Position numbers and translations under genes: made by a program
Shown here: positions 25,396 through 33,100 of the stretch, piece after piece
How positions within the stretch are numbered: position 1 is the stretch's first letter
How the letters are laid out: every line of letters starts with the position of its first letter
Notes under the pieces: model-generated
Told to the model about the DNA's origin: nothing
What the model saw: only the letters and a program-made list of their open reading frames with translations
The model's database searches: none
Source: Marinobacter vulgaris
Lineage (GTDB): Bacteria; Pseudomonadota; Gammaproteobacteria; Pseudomonadales; Oleiphilaceae
Length of the DNA stretch: 64,000 bases
Assembly (NCBI RefSeq): GCF_003344045.1
Contig: NZ_QFWX01000006.1
Location: 1 to 64,000, forward strand
Direction: 5' to 3'

Positions 25396-26349
25396 TCAGA
25401 ACTTGTAGTTAAGACCTACGGCAAACAGATAGGAAGACTCATCATAGAAAGTCAGGTTGGATTGGGTGTCGTCATAGCCGGCAAAGGAAATGAACGACCA
25501 ATCTTTCCATCCCATGAATTCCGCGTATTCGTAGGCTGCGAACAGGCTGAATTCGTCATCCGAACGCTTTTTGTTGAACAGCGTGCTCGCGCTGTCGTAG
25601 TCCCGACTGGCGTACCCCGCCGTTAACACCAGGATGTGCCTGCCCAGAAGATTGAGCCAACTGACTTCGGCACCGTAGGAGTCGAAGCTGTTGGCACTGC
25701 CATCAGCATCATGTTGGATGTAAACGGCAGAGGGTATGACGAAGCTGGTGGGCGAGACCGTAAAGCGGTAGCTGCTTTTTGCGTAGTAGCTTTCAGCATC
25801 GCGGGCCAGGTCCGTGCCGGCGTTGATATCATCCTCGACATCTGAGATGGCGTAGGCGAGATCGACACTGAAGCCGGATCCCGAGATGCTATTCAGCTGC
25901 AGGCGGTAGGCATTGCCTGTAACGTCCGTCTCTTTTCGGGCTGTGTTGAGCTGATAGGGATTCTGCCAGGTTTCCCCGGATATCACCGTCGGTAAAAAGG
26001 AAACATCCACAACCGTGCCGGAGCCGAGTTGGTGTTTATATCCAAGCTGAACGGCCAGTGTGCCAACGGCAATATCTTCCCGCGTGGTGCCAAAATAGAT
26101 CTGCTGCCCCAGGTTCTCGCCAAAGGTATAGGCAATGTTGCCAAGCGGCGCTATCAGGCCTTCTGACTCGCTTTGTGCCTTGTTGTCCAGGGAATCGATG
26201 GTTGCGTCACCGTCGACGTTAAAGTTGGAAGTTGAAGAGATAACCCCCGCGTTCAATGAGATCTCTCCACTGATACCCTCCTGAGGCGCGAATTGCGCAT
26301 AGCCGGGCAATGCGATGAACAGGGCGGGAAGGGCGAGGTACTTTTTCAT
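25396..26349 (-). CDS. DUF2860-type outer-membrane protein
   Basis: 317 residues from the ATG at 26349 (MKKYLALPALFIALPGYAQ), with GGAGTTCTG just upstream; the frame to 26445 is not used. After the signal peptide come GISGEISLNAGVISSTSNFN and many alternating beta strands. It ends in aromatic SYLFAVGLNYKF, the C-terminal signature of outer-membrane barrels. The pattern fits the DUF2860 family of uncharacterised barrel proteins. Same strand as the CARDB operon, 120 bases upstream, possibly one transcription unit. Confidence 0.75.
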   Translation of the reverse strand: MKKYLALPALFIALPGYAQFAPQEGISGEISLNAGVISSTSNFNVDGDATIDSLDNKAQSESEGLIAPLGNIAYTFGENLGQQIYFGTTREDIAVGTLAVQLGYKHQLGSGTVVDVSFLPTVISGETWQNPYQLNTARKETDVTGNAYRLQLNSISGSGFSVDLAYAISDVEDDINAGTDLARDAESYYAKSSYRFTVSPTSFVIPSAVYIQHDADGSANSFDSYGAEVSWLNLLGRHILVLTAGYASRDYDSASTLFNKKRSDDEFSLFAAYEYAEFMGWKDWSFISFAGYDDTQSNLTFYDESSYLFAVGLNYKF

Positions 26350-26562
26350 TTCAGAACTCCGGGATTGCGACGGATCGGGTATCAATAGGCCTGAGGTATA
26401 CAGCCAGTGTCTTGCCCACCGGAGAGAACTACGCTGGCAAGGCACTGTTCGATTTCAGACAAGTCGTTTTCAGATATACGATCACTATTCACCTGAAAGG
26501 CAATGGTAACCCCGTGCCCGGCGTAGTGACGGAGGCTCGAACTGTACCCGGGGAGCGATCAC

Positions 26563-27414
26563 TCAGTTCCTGGCAATAGGTCCGCCCCCGCGTGCAGGAA
26601 CGACTTGGGTAATGCTGCATTTGCGCGTGAACATGGTCTTGTGGTTCAGCCATACGATAACGAGGGCAACCAGCGCAAAGAGATAGGTGTCGTAGGGCTG
26701 GGCATCTGGCCAGACGGGATTGATGAGGATGAAGTGAAACAGCGCGGGAAGGAAAATGCTTCCCCGGGACGCATTGAATAGCGGCGTGACAATAACGCTC
26801 AGGGCGATGGTGCCGGTGAAGAAGGGCAAGAATGACCAGGCACTTTGCTCGGTGCCGCTCAGAAGGAAAGCCGGTGTGTGCCAAAGGCCCCAGATTACGC
26901 CAATAATGAGGGCCGCCCAGATGGGGGCCATCTTGCGCTGGAGCAGTGGCAGCGCCAATCCACGCCAGCCAAACTCCTCGATCGGGCCTTTTGTGGCAAT
27001 AAACCCAAGCGCGATCAGGAAGGAGGAAGCTGAACTAAAGGGAAAGACAAAATCCGGGAGGTTTCCCTTGAGGAGTGAACCCGCAAAGAATACGAGGGGG
27101 ACTCCGAGCAACAAAAAAGTATACCAGTGCCATGAGCAGCGCCATAGCAGGGCGCGCCCGATGTGCCTGCGCAATCCTTCCAGGCCGGACCATCGAAAAA
27201 CCACAATAAACGCCGATATGGCCGGTGCCCAGACAGCAAGATAGAACAGAGGGTGCTGGCCGGTAATTTCGCCGAACAGGCCAACCATAGTCTCCGGAAG
27301 AAAGATAAAGGCAGCTAGGATTCCCCAGGCGATGGCGAAGGTCAGTACCAGGAATAGCGTCATGGCCCGGAACGGGACGGCATCCGGTTGCGTTATTTTA
27401 TCTCGAGAGGGCAT
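26563..27414 (-). CDS. CPBP-family intramembrane protease
   Basis: 283 residues with about seven or eight membrane helices. The CAAX-protease/bacteriocin-processing (CPBP, ABI) motifs are clear: KGPIEEFGWRGLALPLL (EExxxR) and IWGLWHTPAFLL (FxxxH-type). An H/N pair lies in ALFHFILINPVW. These glutamic proteases cleave within the inner membrane; bacterial substrates are mostly unknown, and some members protect against bacteriocins. No bacteriocin genes nearby. Confidence 0.8.
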   Translation of the reverse strand: MPSRDKITQPDAVPFRAMTLFLVLTFAIAWGILAAFIFLPETMVGLFGEITGQHPLFYLAVWAPAISAFIVVFRWSGLEGLRRHIGRALLWRCSWHWYTFLLLGVPLVFFAGSLLKGNLPDFVFPFSSASSFLIALGFIATKGPIEEFGWRGLALPLLQRKMAPIWAALIIGVIWGLWHTPAFLLSGTEQSAWSFLPFFTGTIALSVIVTPLFNASRGSIFLPALFHFILINPVWPDAQPYDTYLFALVALVIVWLNHKTMFTRKCSITQVVPARGGGPIARN

Positions 27415-27522
27415 CGTCCTGTGTCCCCGATGGGAGGGGCTTCGATATCAAGCTGGTCCTTTGAAACATTGTAGTAATCGGTGTGTTGATACAAGAGTAA
27501 AAATTGAGAATTACACGAATGT

Positions 27523-27545
27523 GAAAAAACCGGGATTTATTTTTC
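27523..27545 (+). repeat. dispersed repeat, copy 15 (core deletion)
   Basis: GAAAAAACCGGGATTTATTT then TTC. The ACAG of the core is deleted, while the arms GAAAA/TTTTC remain and still pair. Confidence 0.75.
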
Positions 27546-27571
27546 TCGGGCGCGCCCTCACTGGATTCCTC

Positions 27572-27615
27572 ATTCGGAACCGCTTGCCCTTCAGGGCTAG
27601 CAGGTTCAGGCCAGA
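27572..27615 (-). pseudogene. MOSC gene fragment
   Basis: 44 bases match 22898-22942, an internal part of the MOSC gene (coding for ISGLNLLALKGKRFRIGN), with few differences. It is too short to be functional. A repeat copy lies 27 bases to its left, and a half-repeat-like string (CTATCTATTTTCAGG) begins about 12 bases to its right, so the fragment is flanked on both sides by repeat material. Confidence 0.75.
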
Positions 27616-27669
27616 TTCATGCTCTATCTATTTTCAGGCAACATAAACAGGCGTCATCTCCGGGGTGGC

Positions 27670-28608
27670 TCAGATGAATGTCCAGGCCAGGACCCTGGTA
27701 ATCTTGTTTCCCTGCTTCATCTCTATTTCCCGCATATCAACGGCACCAAGCTTACCGATCAACTTCTTTGCAGGCTTAATATTGTCGGCTTTTGAAACCA
27801 GGCTGGTGAACCAGCGGCATTGAGTTGAATACGCCTGGCTTTCTCTGATCAGCTTTTTCAGAAACAGCTGTTCACCTCCCTTACACCAAAGCTCTGCTCC
27901 CAGCCCGCCAAAGTTCAGGGTGGGAGATGCGGTTTTTGCTTTTTGTTCACCGCGGCTACGGGCAAGGTTGTTGTGTTTAAGTCGGCTGCCTTTCACTGCT
28001 TCATCGGGCGAGGCGTGAAAAGGTGGGTTGCAGACGCTGACGTCGAAGAATTCCCCGGCTTGAATGATCCCTTCAAACATGTGGTTTTTGTCGTGCTGCG
28101 TGCGCAGCGTGAAGCGTTCTTTGAGTGCGGGATTGTTGGCGATAATCGTGGCTACGTTTTTAAGCGACTGAGTGTTAATGTCGCTGCCGACGCACTGCCA
28201 GCCGTAAATCTGACAGGCCAGTAGCGGGTAGATTCCATTGGCTCCGGTCCCTATATCGAGCAGCTTGATGCCGGGCTGTTCAAGCCCTGAACCGAGCAGG
28301 TCCGCCATGTAATGGATATAGTCGGCTCTGCCCGGTATTGGCGGGCAAAGTGCACCCTCTGGAATATCCCAATCGACAATGTTGTAGTACCGGCTCAATA
28401 GCGCGGCGTTAAGGGCTTTTACCGCCGATGGGTCTGCGAAATCGATGGAAAGGCCGCCATGAGCGTTCGCTTTCACATGGGAGGCCAGTGCCGGGTGGCT
28501 TTTAACGAGAGCCGGGAAGTCATAGCCCTGGTTGTGCAGATTCCTTGGGTGCAGGCCTTTGCGAACAGGTTTGGCTCGGCTTTTCTCACTTCGATGGAAG
28601 GTGCTCAC
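27670..28608 (-). CDS. rlmF: 23S rRNA (adenine(1618)-N6)-methyltransferase
   Basis: 312 residues. RlmF signatures are visible: LHPRNLHNQGYDFPALV near the N-terminus, the AdoMet site KLLDIGTGANGIYPLL (about 125) and the N6-adenine methylase motif VCNPPFHASPDEA (NPPF, about 208). It methylates A1618 of 23S rRNA in the cytoplasm. The length matches the family. A 50-base piece of this gene (28300-28350) has been copied to 23638-23687. Divergent from the hydrolase at 28759. Confidence 0.9.
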   Translation of the reverse strand: MSTFHRSEKSRAKPVRKGLHPRNLHNQGYDFPALVKSHPALASHVKANAHGGLSIDFADPSAVKALNAALLSRYYNIVDWDIPEGALCPPIPGRADYIHYMADLLGSGLEQPGIKLLDIGTGANGIYPLLACQIYGWQCVGSDINTQSLKNVATIIANNPALKERFTLRTQHDKNHMFEGIIQAGEFFDVSVCNPPFHASPDEAVKGSRLKHNNLARSRGEQKAKTASPTLNFGGLGAELWCKGGEQLFLKKLIRESQAYSTQCRWFTSLVSKADNIKPAKKLIGKLGAVDMREIEMKQGNKITRVLAWTFI

Positions 28609-28652
28609 AGTAATAGGTCCGAGGCTTGGAGTTTGAGAACAGGTCTGCCCGG

Positions 28653-28678
28653 CGAAAACCGGGAAAGATCTGGTTTCT
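28653..28678 (+). repeat. dispersed repeat, copy 16
   Basis: CGAAAACCGGGAAAGATCTG then GTTTCT. The right arm differs from consensus but still pairs with the left (GAAACC/GGTTTC with one bulged A). It lies in a divergent intergenic region, not after a stop. Confidence 0.7.
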
Positions 28679-28758
28679 AGCCTGAATGGTGACGGCTGTC
28701 TATGATGAATCCGACTGCAGCGTCAAGGATGAACAGGACAACAAACAGGAGATTGAAC

Positions 28759-29658
28759 ATGATCGAAATGCCACTGGAATTCCAGAGCCAGAGTATAACC
28801 TGCCGCGGTGTTCTTTATACCCCGGATGCTGACAGCCGGAATTTGCCGTGTATCGTGATGGCGCATGGTTTTGGGCTGACCCATGCCAGCGGTCTTGCAT
28901 CGTTCAAAGAAGCCTTCTGCCAGGCGGGCTATGCGGTCTTTGCTTTTGACTACCGGCATTTCGGTGAAAGTGATGGCCAGCCTCGCCAGACGCTGAGCCC
29001 CCGCAAGGAAGTGGCTGACTGGCTGGCGGCCCTGTGTTTTGCACGGAAGCTGGATCGTATCGACGGAAGCCGCATTTGCCTGTGGGGAACGTCGTTTTCT
29101 GGCGGTCTCGTGATTGCTGCCGCGGCAAAGGATGGAAATGTGCAGTGCACCATCTCCCAATGCCCGATGATGGATGGTCTGGCGTCTTTGCTGGGCGTAA
29201 TCGGTTATGCCGGCATCACGCAGGCGCTGCGTCTGACCTGGCATGGAACGGTTGACTGGATTCGCCGTGGACTGGGGATGTCTCCACGATATATCGCCTC
29301 TGCGGGCCGTCCCGGGGAGTTAGGCATGATGACAGCTGATGATTGCCGGGACGGGTATGTTCCCTTGTTGGCCGATAATGCGCCGAACTACGTTGCGGCG
29401 GGCGTGAGTTATACGATCCCTCTTTTCCGGCCCACCCGCCTTGCCAGCAAAGTCATCTGTCCGGCACTGGTGCAGATTTGCGATCGCGATACGGTCGCTC
29501 CGGCGAATGCCGCGGCCAAAGCGGCCGAAAAAATGCCGAACTCGGAAGTGAAGCACTATTCGGTCGGGCATTTTGACGTGTATCGGGGCGAGGCTCTGGC
29601 TCAGTCCATAGAAGACCAGCTTGAGTTTCTTGGGCGGCAGCTTCCGGTTTTCCATTAA
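28759..29658 (+). CDS. alpha/beta hydrolase (dienelactone-hydrolase-like)
   Basis: 299 residues from the ATG at 28759 (MIEMPLEF), which has AGGAG eight bases upstream; the frame is open from 28702. Visible motifs: VMAHGFG (oxyanion region), the nucleophile elbow GTSFSGG (about residue 118), the acid in CDRDTVAPAN and the catalytic His in VGHFDVYRG near the C-terminus. A cytoplasmic serine hydrolase of the kind annotated as acetylxylan-esterase- or DLH-like. Substrate unknown. Confidence 0.75.
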   Translation: MIEMPLEFQSQSITCRGVLYTPDADSRNLPCIVMAHGFGLTHASGLASFKEAFCQAGYAVFAFDYRHFGESDGQPRQTLSPRKEVADWLAALCFARKLDRIDGSRICLWGTSFSGGLVIAAAAKDGNVQCTISQCPMMDGLASLLGVIGYAGITQALRLTWHGTVDWIRRGLGMSPRYIASAGRPGELGMMTADDCRDGYVPLLADNAPNYVAAGVSYTIPLFRPTRLASKVICPALVQICDRDTVAPANAAAKAAEKMPNSEVKHYSVGHFDVYRGEALAQSIEDQLEFLGRQLPVFH

Positions 29659-29679
29659 TCCACTGACAGACAGGCTTGT

Positions 29680-29703
29680 GAAAACCGCGACAGATTCAGT
29701 TTC
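29680..29703 (+). repeat. dispersed repeat, copy 17
   Basis: GAAAACCGCGACAGATTCAG then TTTC. CCGCGA at 29684-29689 pairs perfectly with TCGCGG at 29702-29707. It lies between convergent genes and could act as a terminator. The stop of the FAD oxidase gene lies inside it. Confidence 0.75.
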
Positions 29704-31075
29704 GCGGCTTCTTCGAACCACCTTCTTCATACCAGTCAACCGCATTCAAGACGCCTTCAATAAACTTGATCCCGGCGAAACGCAGCATCTTACCCGGTGG
29801 CAAAGGAATTGCCCTGCGGTTCACGATCCAGAATTTGGCCAGGCCGGTTTCCCTCCCCAGAACCAGGTCGGCTATCAGTCTTCCATTGAGCTGGGTTAGC
29901 GACACGCCGTGGCCGATGCAGCCGGTCGCGTAGATGATGTTGCTGTCGCCAATAAACCCGATCTCAGGGGTCATATCGACGTTGGCTGAAATACATCCAC
30001 CCCATTTGTAGTGAATGTCGATATCTGCAAGGGCAGGGAACATCCATTTCAGATGCCGTTCCAGGGCACGCCATACTTTTTCGTTCTTCCACAACGCCAT
30101 TTTCCTGTCGTTATATTCAACGCCGATGCTGCCCCCGCCCATGGTGATCCGGCCGCATGTGGTGATTCGCATGTAATGGACGAGTTGGCGGTTGTCCTCA
30201 ATCGACATCCTTTCCTTCCAGTTGATGCGTTTCCATTGTTCTGGCGTTAAGGGGGCTGTCACGATTTGGTAGGTCCATACCGGCGCCTGGACGTTGGCAA
30301 CCTTGGGGGACGTCTTCAACTTGTGGGTCCAGGCATTGGTGGCGATGACCAGCTTTTTCGCCCTGATCGTGGCGACATCCGTCTGCACCACGCTTGCGCC
30401 GCTCTGCCGGGATAGGCCTATGACTCTGGTGTTCTCGAAGATCTCAGCGCCTTCCCGCTCGGCCAGCATTTTTAGTGAGCGTACATGCTTGCACGGATCC
30501 AGGATGCCGGTTCCCGGTTCAAAGATGGCAGCCTTGATGTGCGGGCAATTCACTCGTTTTTGCGTTTCTTTACCACTCCAATATTCAAAGCTGCCGGGCT
30601 TGGTGATGTCAGATAGCAGGGCGTAGGTTTTCTTTAATCGGTGTGCCTGTTTATTGGTATAGGCAATTCTCAGCATGCCTGTGTGTTGGTAATCGGAATC
30701 CAGCTTTTCAGCTTCGATCAGGTCCTTCACATACTGCACGGCTTTTTGCATATAGCTCTGGGCTTCGCGGGTTTTTTCTTTTCCCCAGCGTAGCATGGTC
30801 ACCTCTGGCTCAATGCCGAACAACGTCATGTTGAAACCGCCATTGCGGCCGGACGCGCCAAAGCCTATTTCGTTGGCATCAAACACCATCACGCGCTTTG
30901 TATGGTCGTCTTTGCGGACTTCCCGTGCGCAGGTCAGGCCGGTGTAGCCCGCTCCAATGACCAGCACGTCGGTTTCATGGGAACCCGGGGGAAGTGCGGC
31001 GTTCGCGGAATAGTCGCCGTATTTGTATTGCCAGAAGGAGTGGTTGTTCATCATGGCTTCGTTCAGATCCGGCAT
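29696..31075 (-). CDS. FAD-dependent amine oxidase, gamma-glutamylputrescine oxidase-like
   Basis: 459 residues of the DAO family. It has the dinucleotide-binding TDVLVIGAGYTGLTCAREV at about 36-55, the GFGASGRNGGFN loop that contacts FAD (about 72-83), and a C-terminal ATGCIGHGVSLTQLNGRLIA. This pattern is that of PuuB-like oxidases acting on gamma-glutamyl-putrescine or related amines. GGGAG precedes the ATG. No other puu genes are adjacent. The last codons and stop (PRN then TGA) are inside the repeat copy. Confidence 0.8.
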   Translation of the reverse strand: MPDLNEAMMNNHSFWQYKYGDYSANAALPPGSHETDVLVIGAGYTGLTCAREVRKDDHTKRVMVFDANEIGFGASGRNGGFNMTLFGIEPEVTMLRWGKEKTREAQSYMQKAVQYVKDLIEAEKLDSDYQHTGMLRIAYTNKQAHRLKKTYALLSDITKPGSFEYWSGKETQKRVNCPHIKAAIFEPGTGILDPCKHVRSLKMLAEREGAEIFENTRVIGLSRQSGASVVQTDVATIRAKKLVIATNAWTHKLKTSPKVANVQAPVWTYQIVTAPLTPEQWKRINWKERMSIEDNRQLVHYMRITTCGRITMGGGSIGVEYNDRKMALWKNEKVWRALERHLKWMFPALADIDIHYKWGGCISANVDMTPEIGFIGDSNIIYATGCIGHGVSLTQLNGRLIADLVLGRETGLAKFWIVNRRAIPLPPGKMLRFAGIKFIEGVLNAVDWYEEGGSKKPRN

Positions 31076-31173
31076 CCTGTCGCTCCCTTATTCTCACGGG
31101 TGGTTCCCACCACTGCAGTCACTGCCGTTGCTGGCTATAATGGCACACCTATTGTTTGAGGAGGAAAACCCCG

Positions 31174-31629
31174 ATGAGCTGGGAAGGTAAAACCGCACCT
31201 GATTTCACGCTGCAAGACCAGGAAAACAAGGAACATACTCTGTCGGATTATCAGGGGCAGAAAGTCTTGCTCTACTTCTACCCGCGTGACAACACGCCCG
31301 GCTGCACCATCGAAGCGCAGCAATTTCGGGACTGTTTGGACGAGCTCGGTCGTCATGGCGTGCAGGTACTGGGTGTGAGCCGGGACACGGTCAGTTCACA
31401 CCAGAAGTTCGCCCGTAAAGAATCGCTGAACTTTCCGATTCTGGCGGATCCGGAAGAAGTGGTGGTGAACCGATACGAAGTGCTCAAGCAGAAAAATATG
31501 TACGGTAAACAAGTGATGTCCGTTAACCGGGAGTCATTTCTGATTGATGAGAAGGGAGTGGTTCTGCGCCATTACGGCAAGGTCAAACCGGCCGAGCATG
31601 TGCAGGAAATATTGGATGACTTGATGTAA
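31174..31629 (+). CDS. bcp: thioredoxin-dependent thiol peroxidase, Bcp type
   Basis: 151 residues from the ATG at 31174 (MSWEGKTAPDF) with GAGGAGG upstream. A peroxiredoxin of the PrxQ/Bcp class: YFYPRDNTPGCTIEAQQFRD carries the peroxidatic Cys, and the resolving position five residues later is Gln, so this is a one-Cys-like variant of Bcp. It reduces peroxides using thioredoxin or another thiol in the cytoplasm. Followed by slyD-like after 129 bases. Confidence 0.85.
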   Translation: MSWEGKTAPDFTLQDQENKEHTLSDYQGQKVLLYFYPRDNTPGCTIEAQQFRDCLDELGRHGVQVLGVSRDTVSSHQKFARKESLNFPILADPEEVVVNRYEVLKQKNMYGKQVMSVNRESFLIDEKGVVLRHYGKVKPAEHVQEILDDLM

Positions 31630-31758
31630 GGACATCCAGCCGCCTGGCGGGAGATCGCCGCTGGGTGTGCGGCCAGGCAAGACAATTTGCAGGGGGCTGC
31701 CGGGGCAAATGCTGCGGCAGTCTATACTGGCGTTTCATGAATTCTTGAAGAGATATCT

Positions 31759-32238
31759 ATGCCCATTAAAAAAGATCAGGTGGTCCTGTTCCACTACAGC
31801 GTTCGTGATGAACAGGGCAACGAAGTTGAAAACTCCCGTGGCGGCGAGCCGAATGCCTACCTGCATGGCCGCGGGGGCATTATCAAGGGGCTGGAAGAAG
31901 CCCTGGAAGGCCGCGAGGCCGGCGATACGTTCAGCGCTACCGTCACTCCGGAAAAAGCCTATGGTCCGCGCAAGGCCGATGCCATCCAGCGGGTGCCGAT
32001 CAAGCATTTGATGGGCGCCAAACGCTGGAAGCCGGGCATGATTGCCCAGGTGAAAACCGAGAAGGGCCCGCGCCATGTGATGGTCGCCAAGGTCGGCCAC
32101 AAGTTTGCCGATGTCGACACCAACCATCCGATGGCCGGTAAAACGCTGACCTTCGATATTGAAGTTATCGAAGTGCGCGATGCTGACGCGGAAGAGTTGG
32201 CCCACGGCCACGCCCATGGGCCGGGTGGGCATCATTGA
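31759..32238 (+). CDS. slyD: FKBP-type peptidyl-prolyl isomerase, SlyD-like
   Basis: 159 residues with the SlyD layout: FKBP half-domain (MPIKKDQVVLFHYSVRDEQG), IIKGLEEALEGREAGD, insert-in-flap (IF) domain at about 70-125, and the VTPEKAYGPR strand. The tail is short but metal-binding (HGHAHGPGGHH). It catalyses proline isomerisation and acts as a chaperone in the cytoplasm; the His-rich tail binds nickel in relatives. A GAAGAGATATC site precedes the ATG. Confidence 0.85.
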   Translation: MPIKKDQVVLFHYSVRDEQGNEVENSRGGEPNAYLHGRGGIIKGLEEALEGREAGDTFSATVTPEKAYGPRKADAIQRVPIKHLMGAKRWKPGMIAQVKTEKGPRHVMVAKVGHKFADVDTNHPMAGKTLTFDIEVIEVRDADAEELAHGHAHGPGGHH

Positions 32239-32334
32239 ACGATTAGGCCCTGCAACCTGTGCGCTGCTTTGAACGCCCGTGTGGCTGGCAAGGTACGTTC
32301 AGCCCCACACGTGATCAGGTTGGGGGACGGAGCA

Positions 32335-32742
32335 TTATCCGAACGCAGGCCGCTGAGGCTTGCTGCCATCAACCCGTTTCATCCACGCCATGTCCAGTGG
32401 AACCAGCACGTTCAGGGCGAACAGCACCCAGCCCAGGGGCTGCAAGCTGCCTGCAAACCACACCATCAGGGCAAAAGACAGCAGGCTCCAGGTTACATCG
32501 CCAGCAATCATCAGGTTGAGGAATTTCTCCTGCCACCTTTCATTGAACGCCATGGCGGCCATATTCACGCACGACAGCAGCATCACAATGCCGGCCACCA
32601 GGTAAAAGGTTGCACCGGGGCCACCCGCCCATTGGGCGATAGGCTCTGCAGCCAGAATGAGCGCCAACGCGAGGGGCGTGGATAGGGCTACATCGCCCAG
32701 GAGGATTTGTTTAACGCTGAATCGACGAACCAGGTTTTTCAT
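32335..32742 (-). CDS. four-helix membrane protein, unknown
   Basis: 135 residues with four predicted membrane helices (about 14-34, 45-65, 75-95 and 100-118) and a positively charged tail MKRVDGSKPQRPAFG. It starts MKNLVRRFSVKQILLGD. No family recognised. The opposite-strand XRE-type relic begins about 15 bases upstream of its start, so its own promoter region may be disturbed. Upstream of its 3' end, 32239-32334 holds no recognisable element. Confidence 0.6.
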   Translation of the reverse strand: MKNLVRRFSVKQILLGDVALSTPLALALILAAEPIAQWAGGPGATFYLVAGIVMLLSCVNMAAMAFNERWQEKFLNLMIAGDVTWSLLSFALMVWFAGSLQPLGWVLFALNVLVPLDMAWMKRVDGSKPQRPAFG

Positions 32743-32756
32743 GGGATCACCTCAAT

Positions 32757-32993
32757 CGATTGCTGGAGCAGGCACTGACTGTGCCCGGCGTTCCAAAAAA
32801 CTGGAAAAGCCACGTGGTGGAGCACCTGGACTACCCGGCGATTCCTTTTGCCTTGAACCTGGGGGACCAACAGCTCAGGATCTTCTCCACCATCGCAACC
32901 ATCGGCACGCCCCTGGATGTCACCGCTCAGAGTTTGCGGATCGAGCATTTCTTTCCGATGGATGAGCGCAGTAAGGCTTACTGGCAAGGCTGA
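32757..32993 (+). pseudogene. MmyB-like XRE regulator, C-terminal fragment
   Basis: An open frame of about 78 residues without a proper start codon. LRIFSTIATIGTPLDVTAQS then LRIEHFFPMDE is the hallmark C-terminus of MmyB-like helix-turn-helix regulators (ligand-binding domain), normally about 260 residues. The DNA-binding half is gone. It directly abuts the start of the divergent membrane protein gene. Confidence 0.65.
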
Positions 32994-33100
32994 GGTGTCC
33001 GGACGGAGCTCCGGTTGTCATGGGTTGTTTGCTTTTCGTACAGGTTGAACCATATTGATGAATGCGCTTCTCTAAAAAAACTGGAGAGAGGGAATTCACC

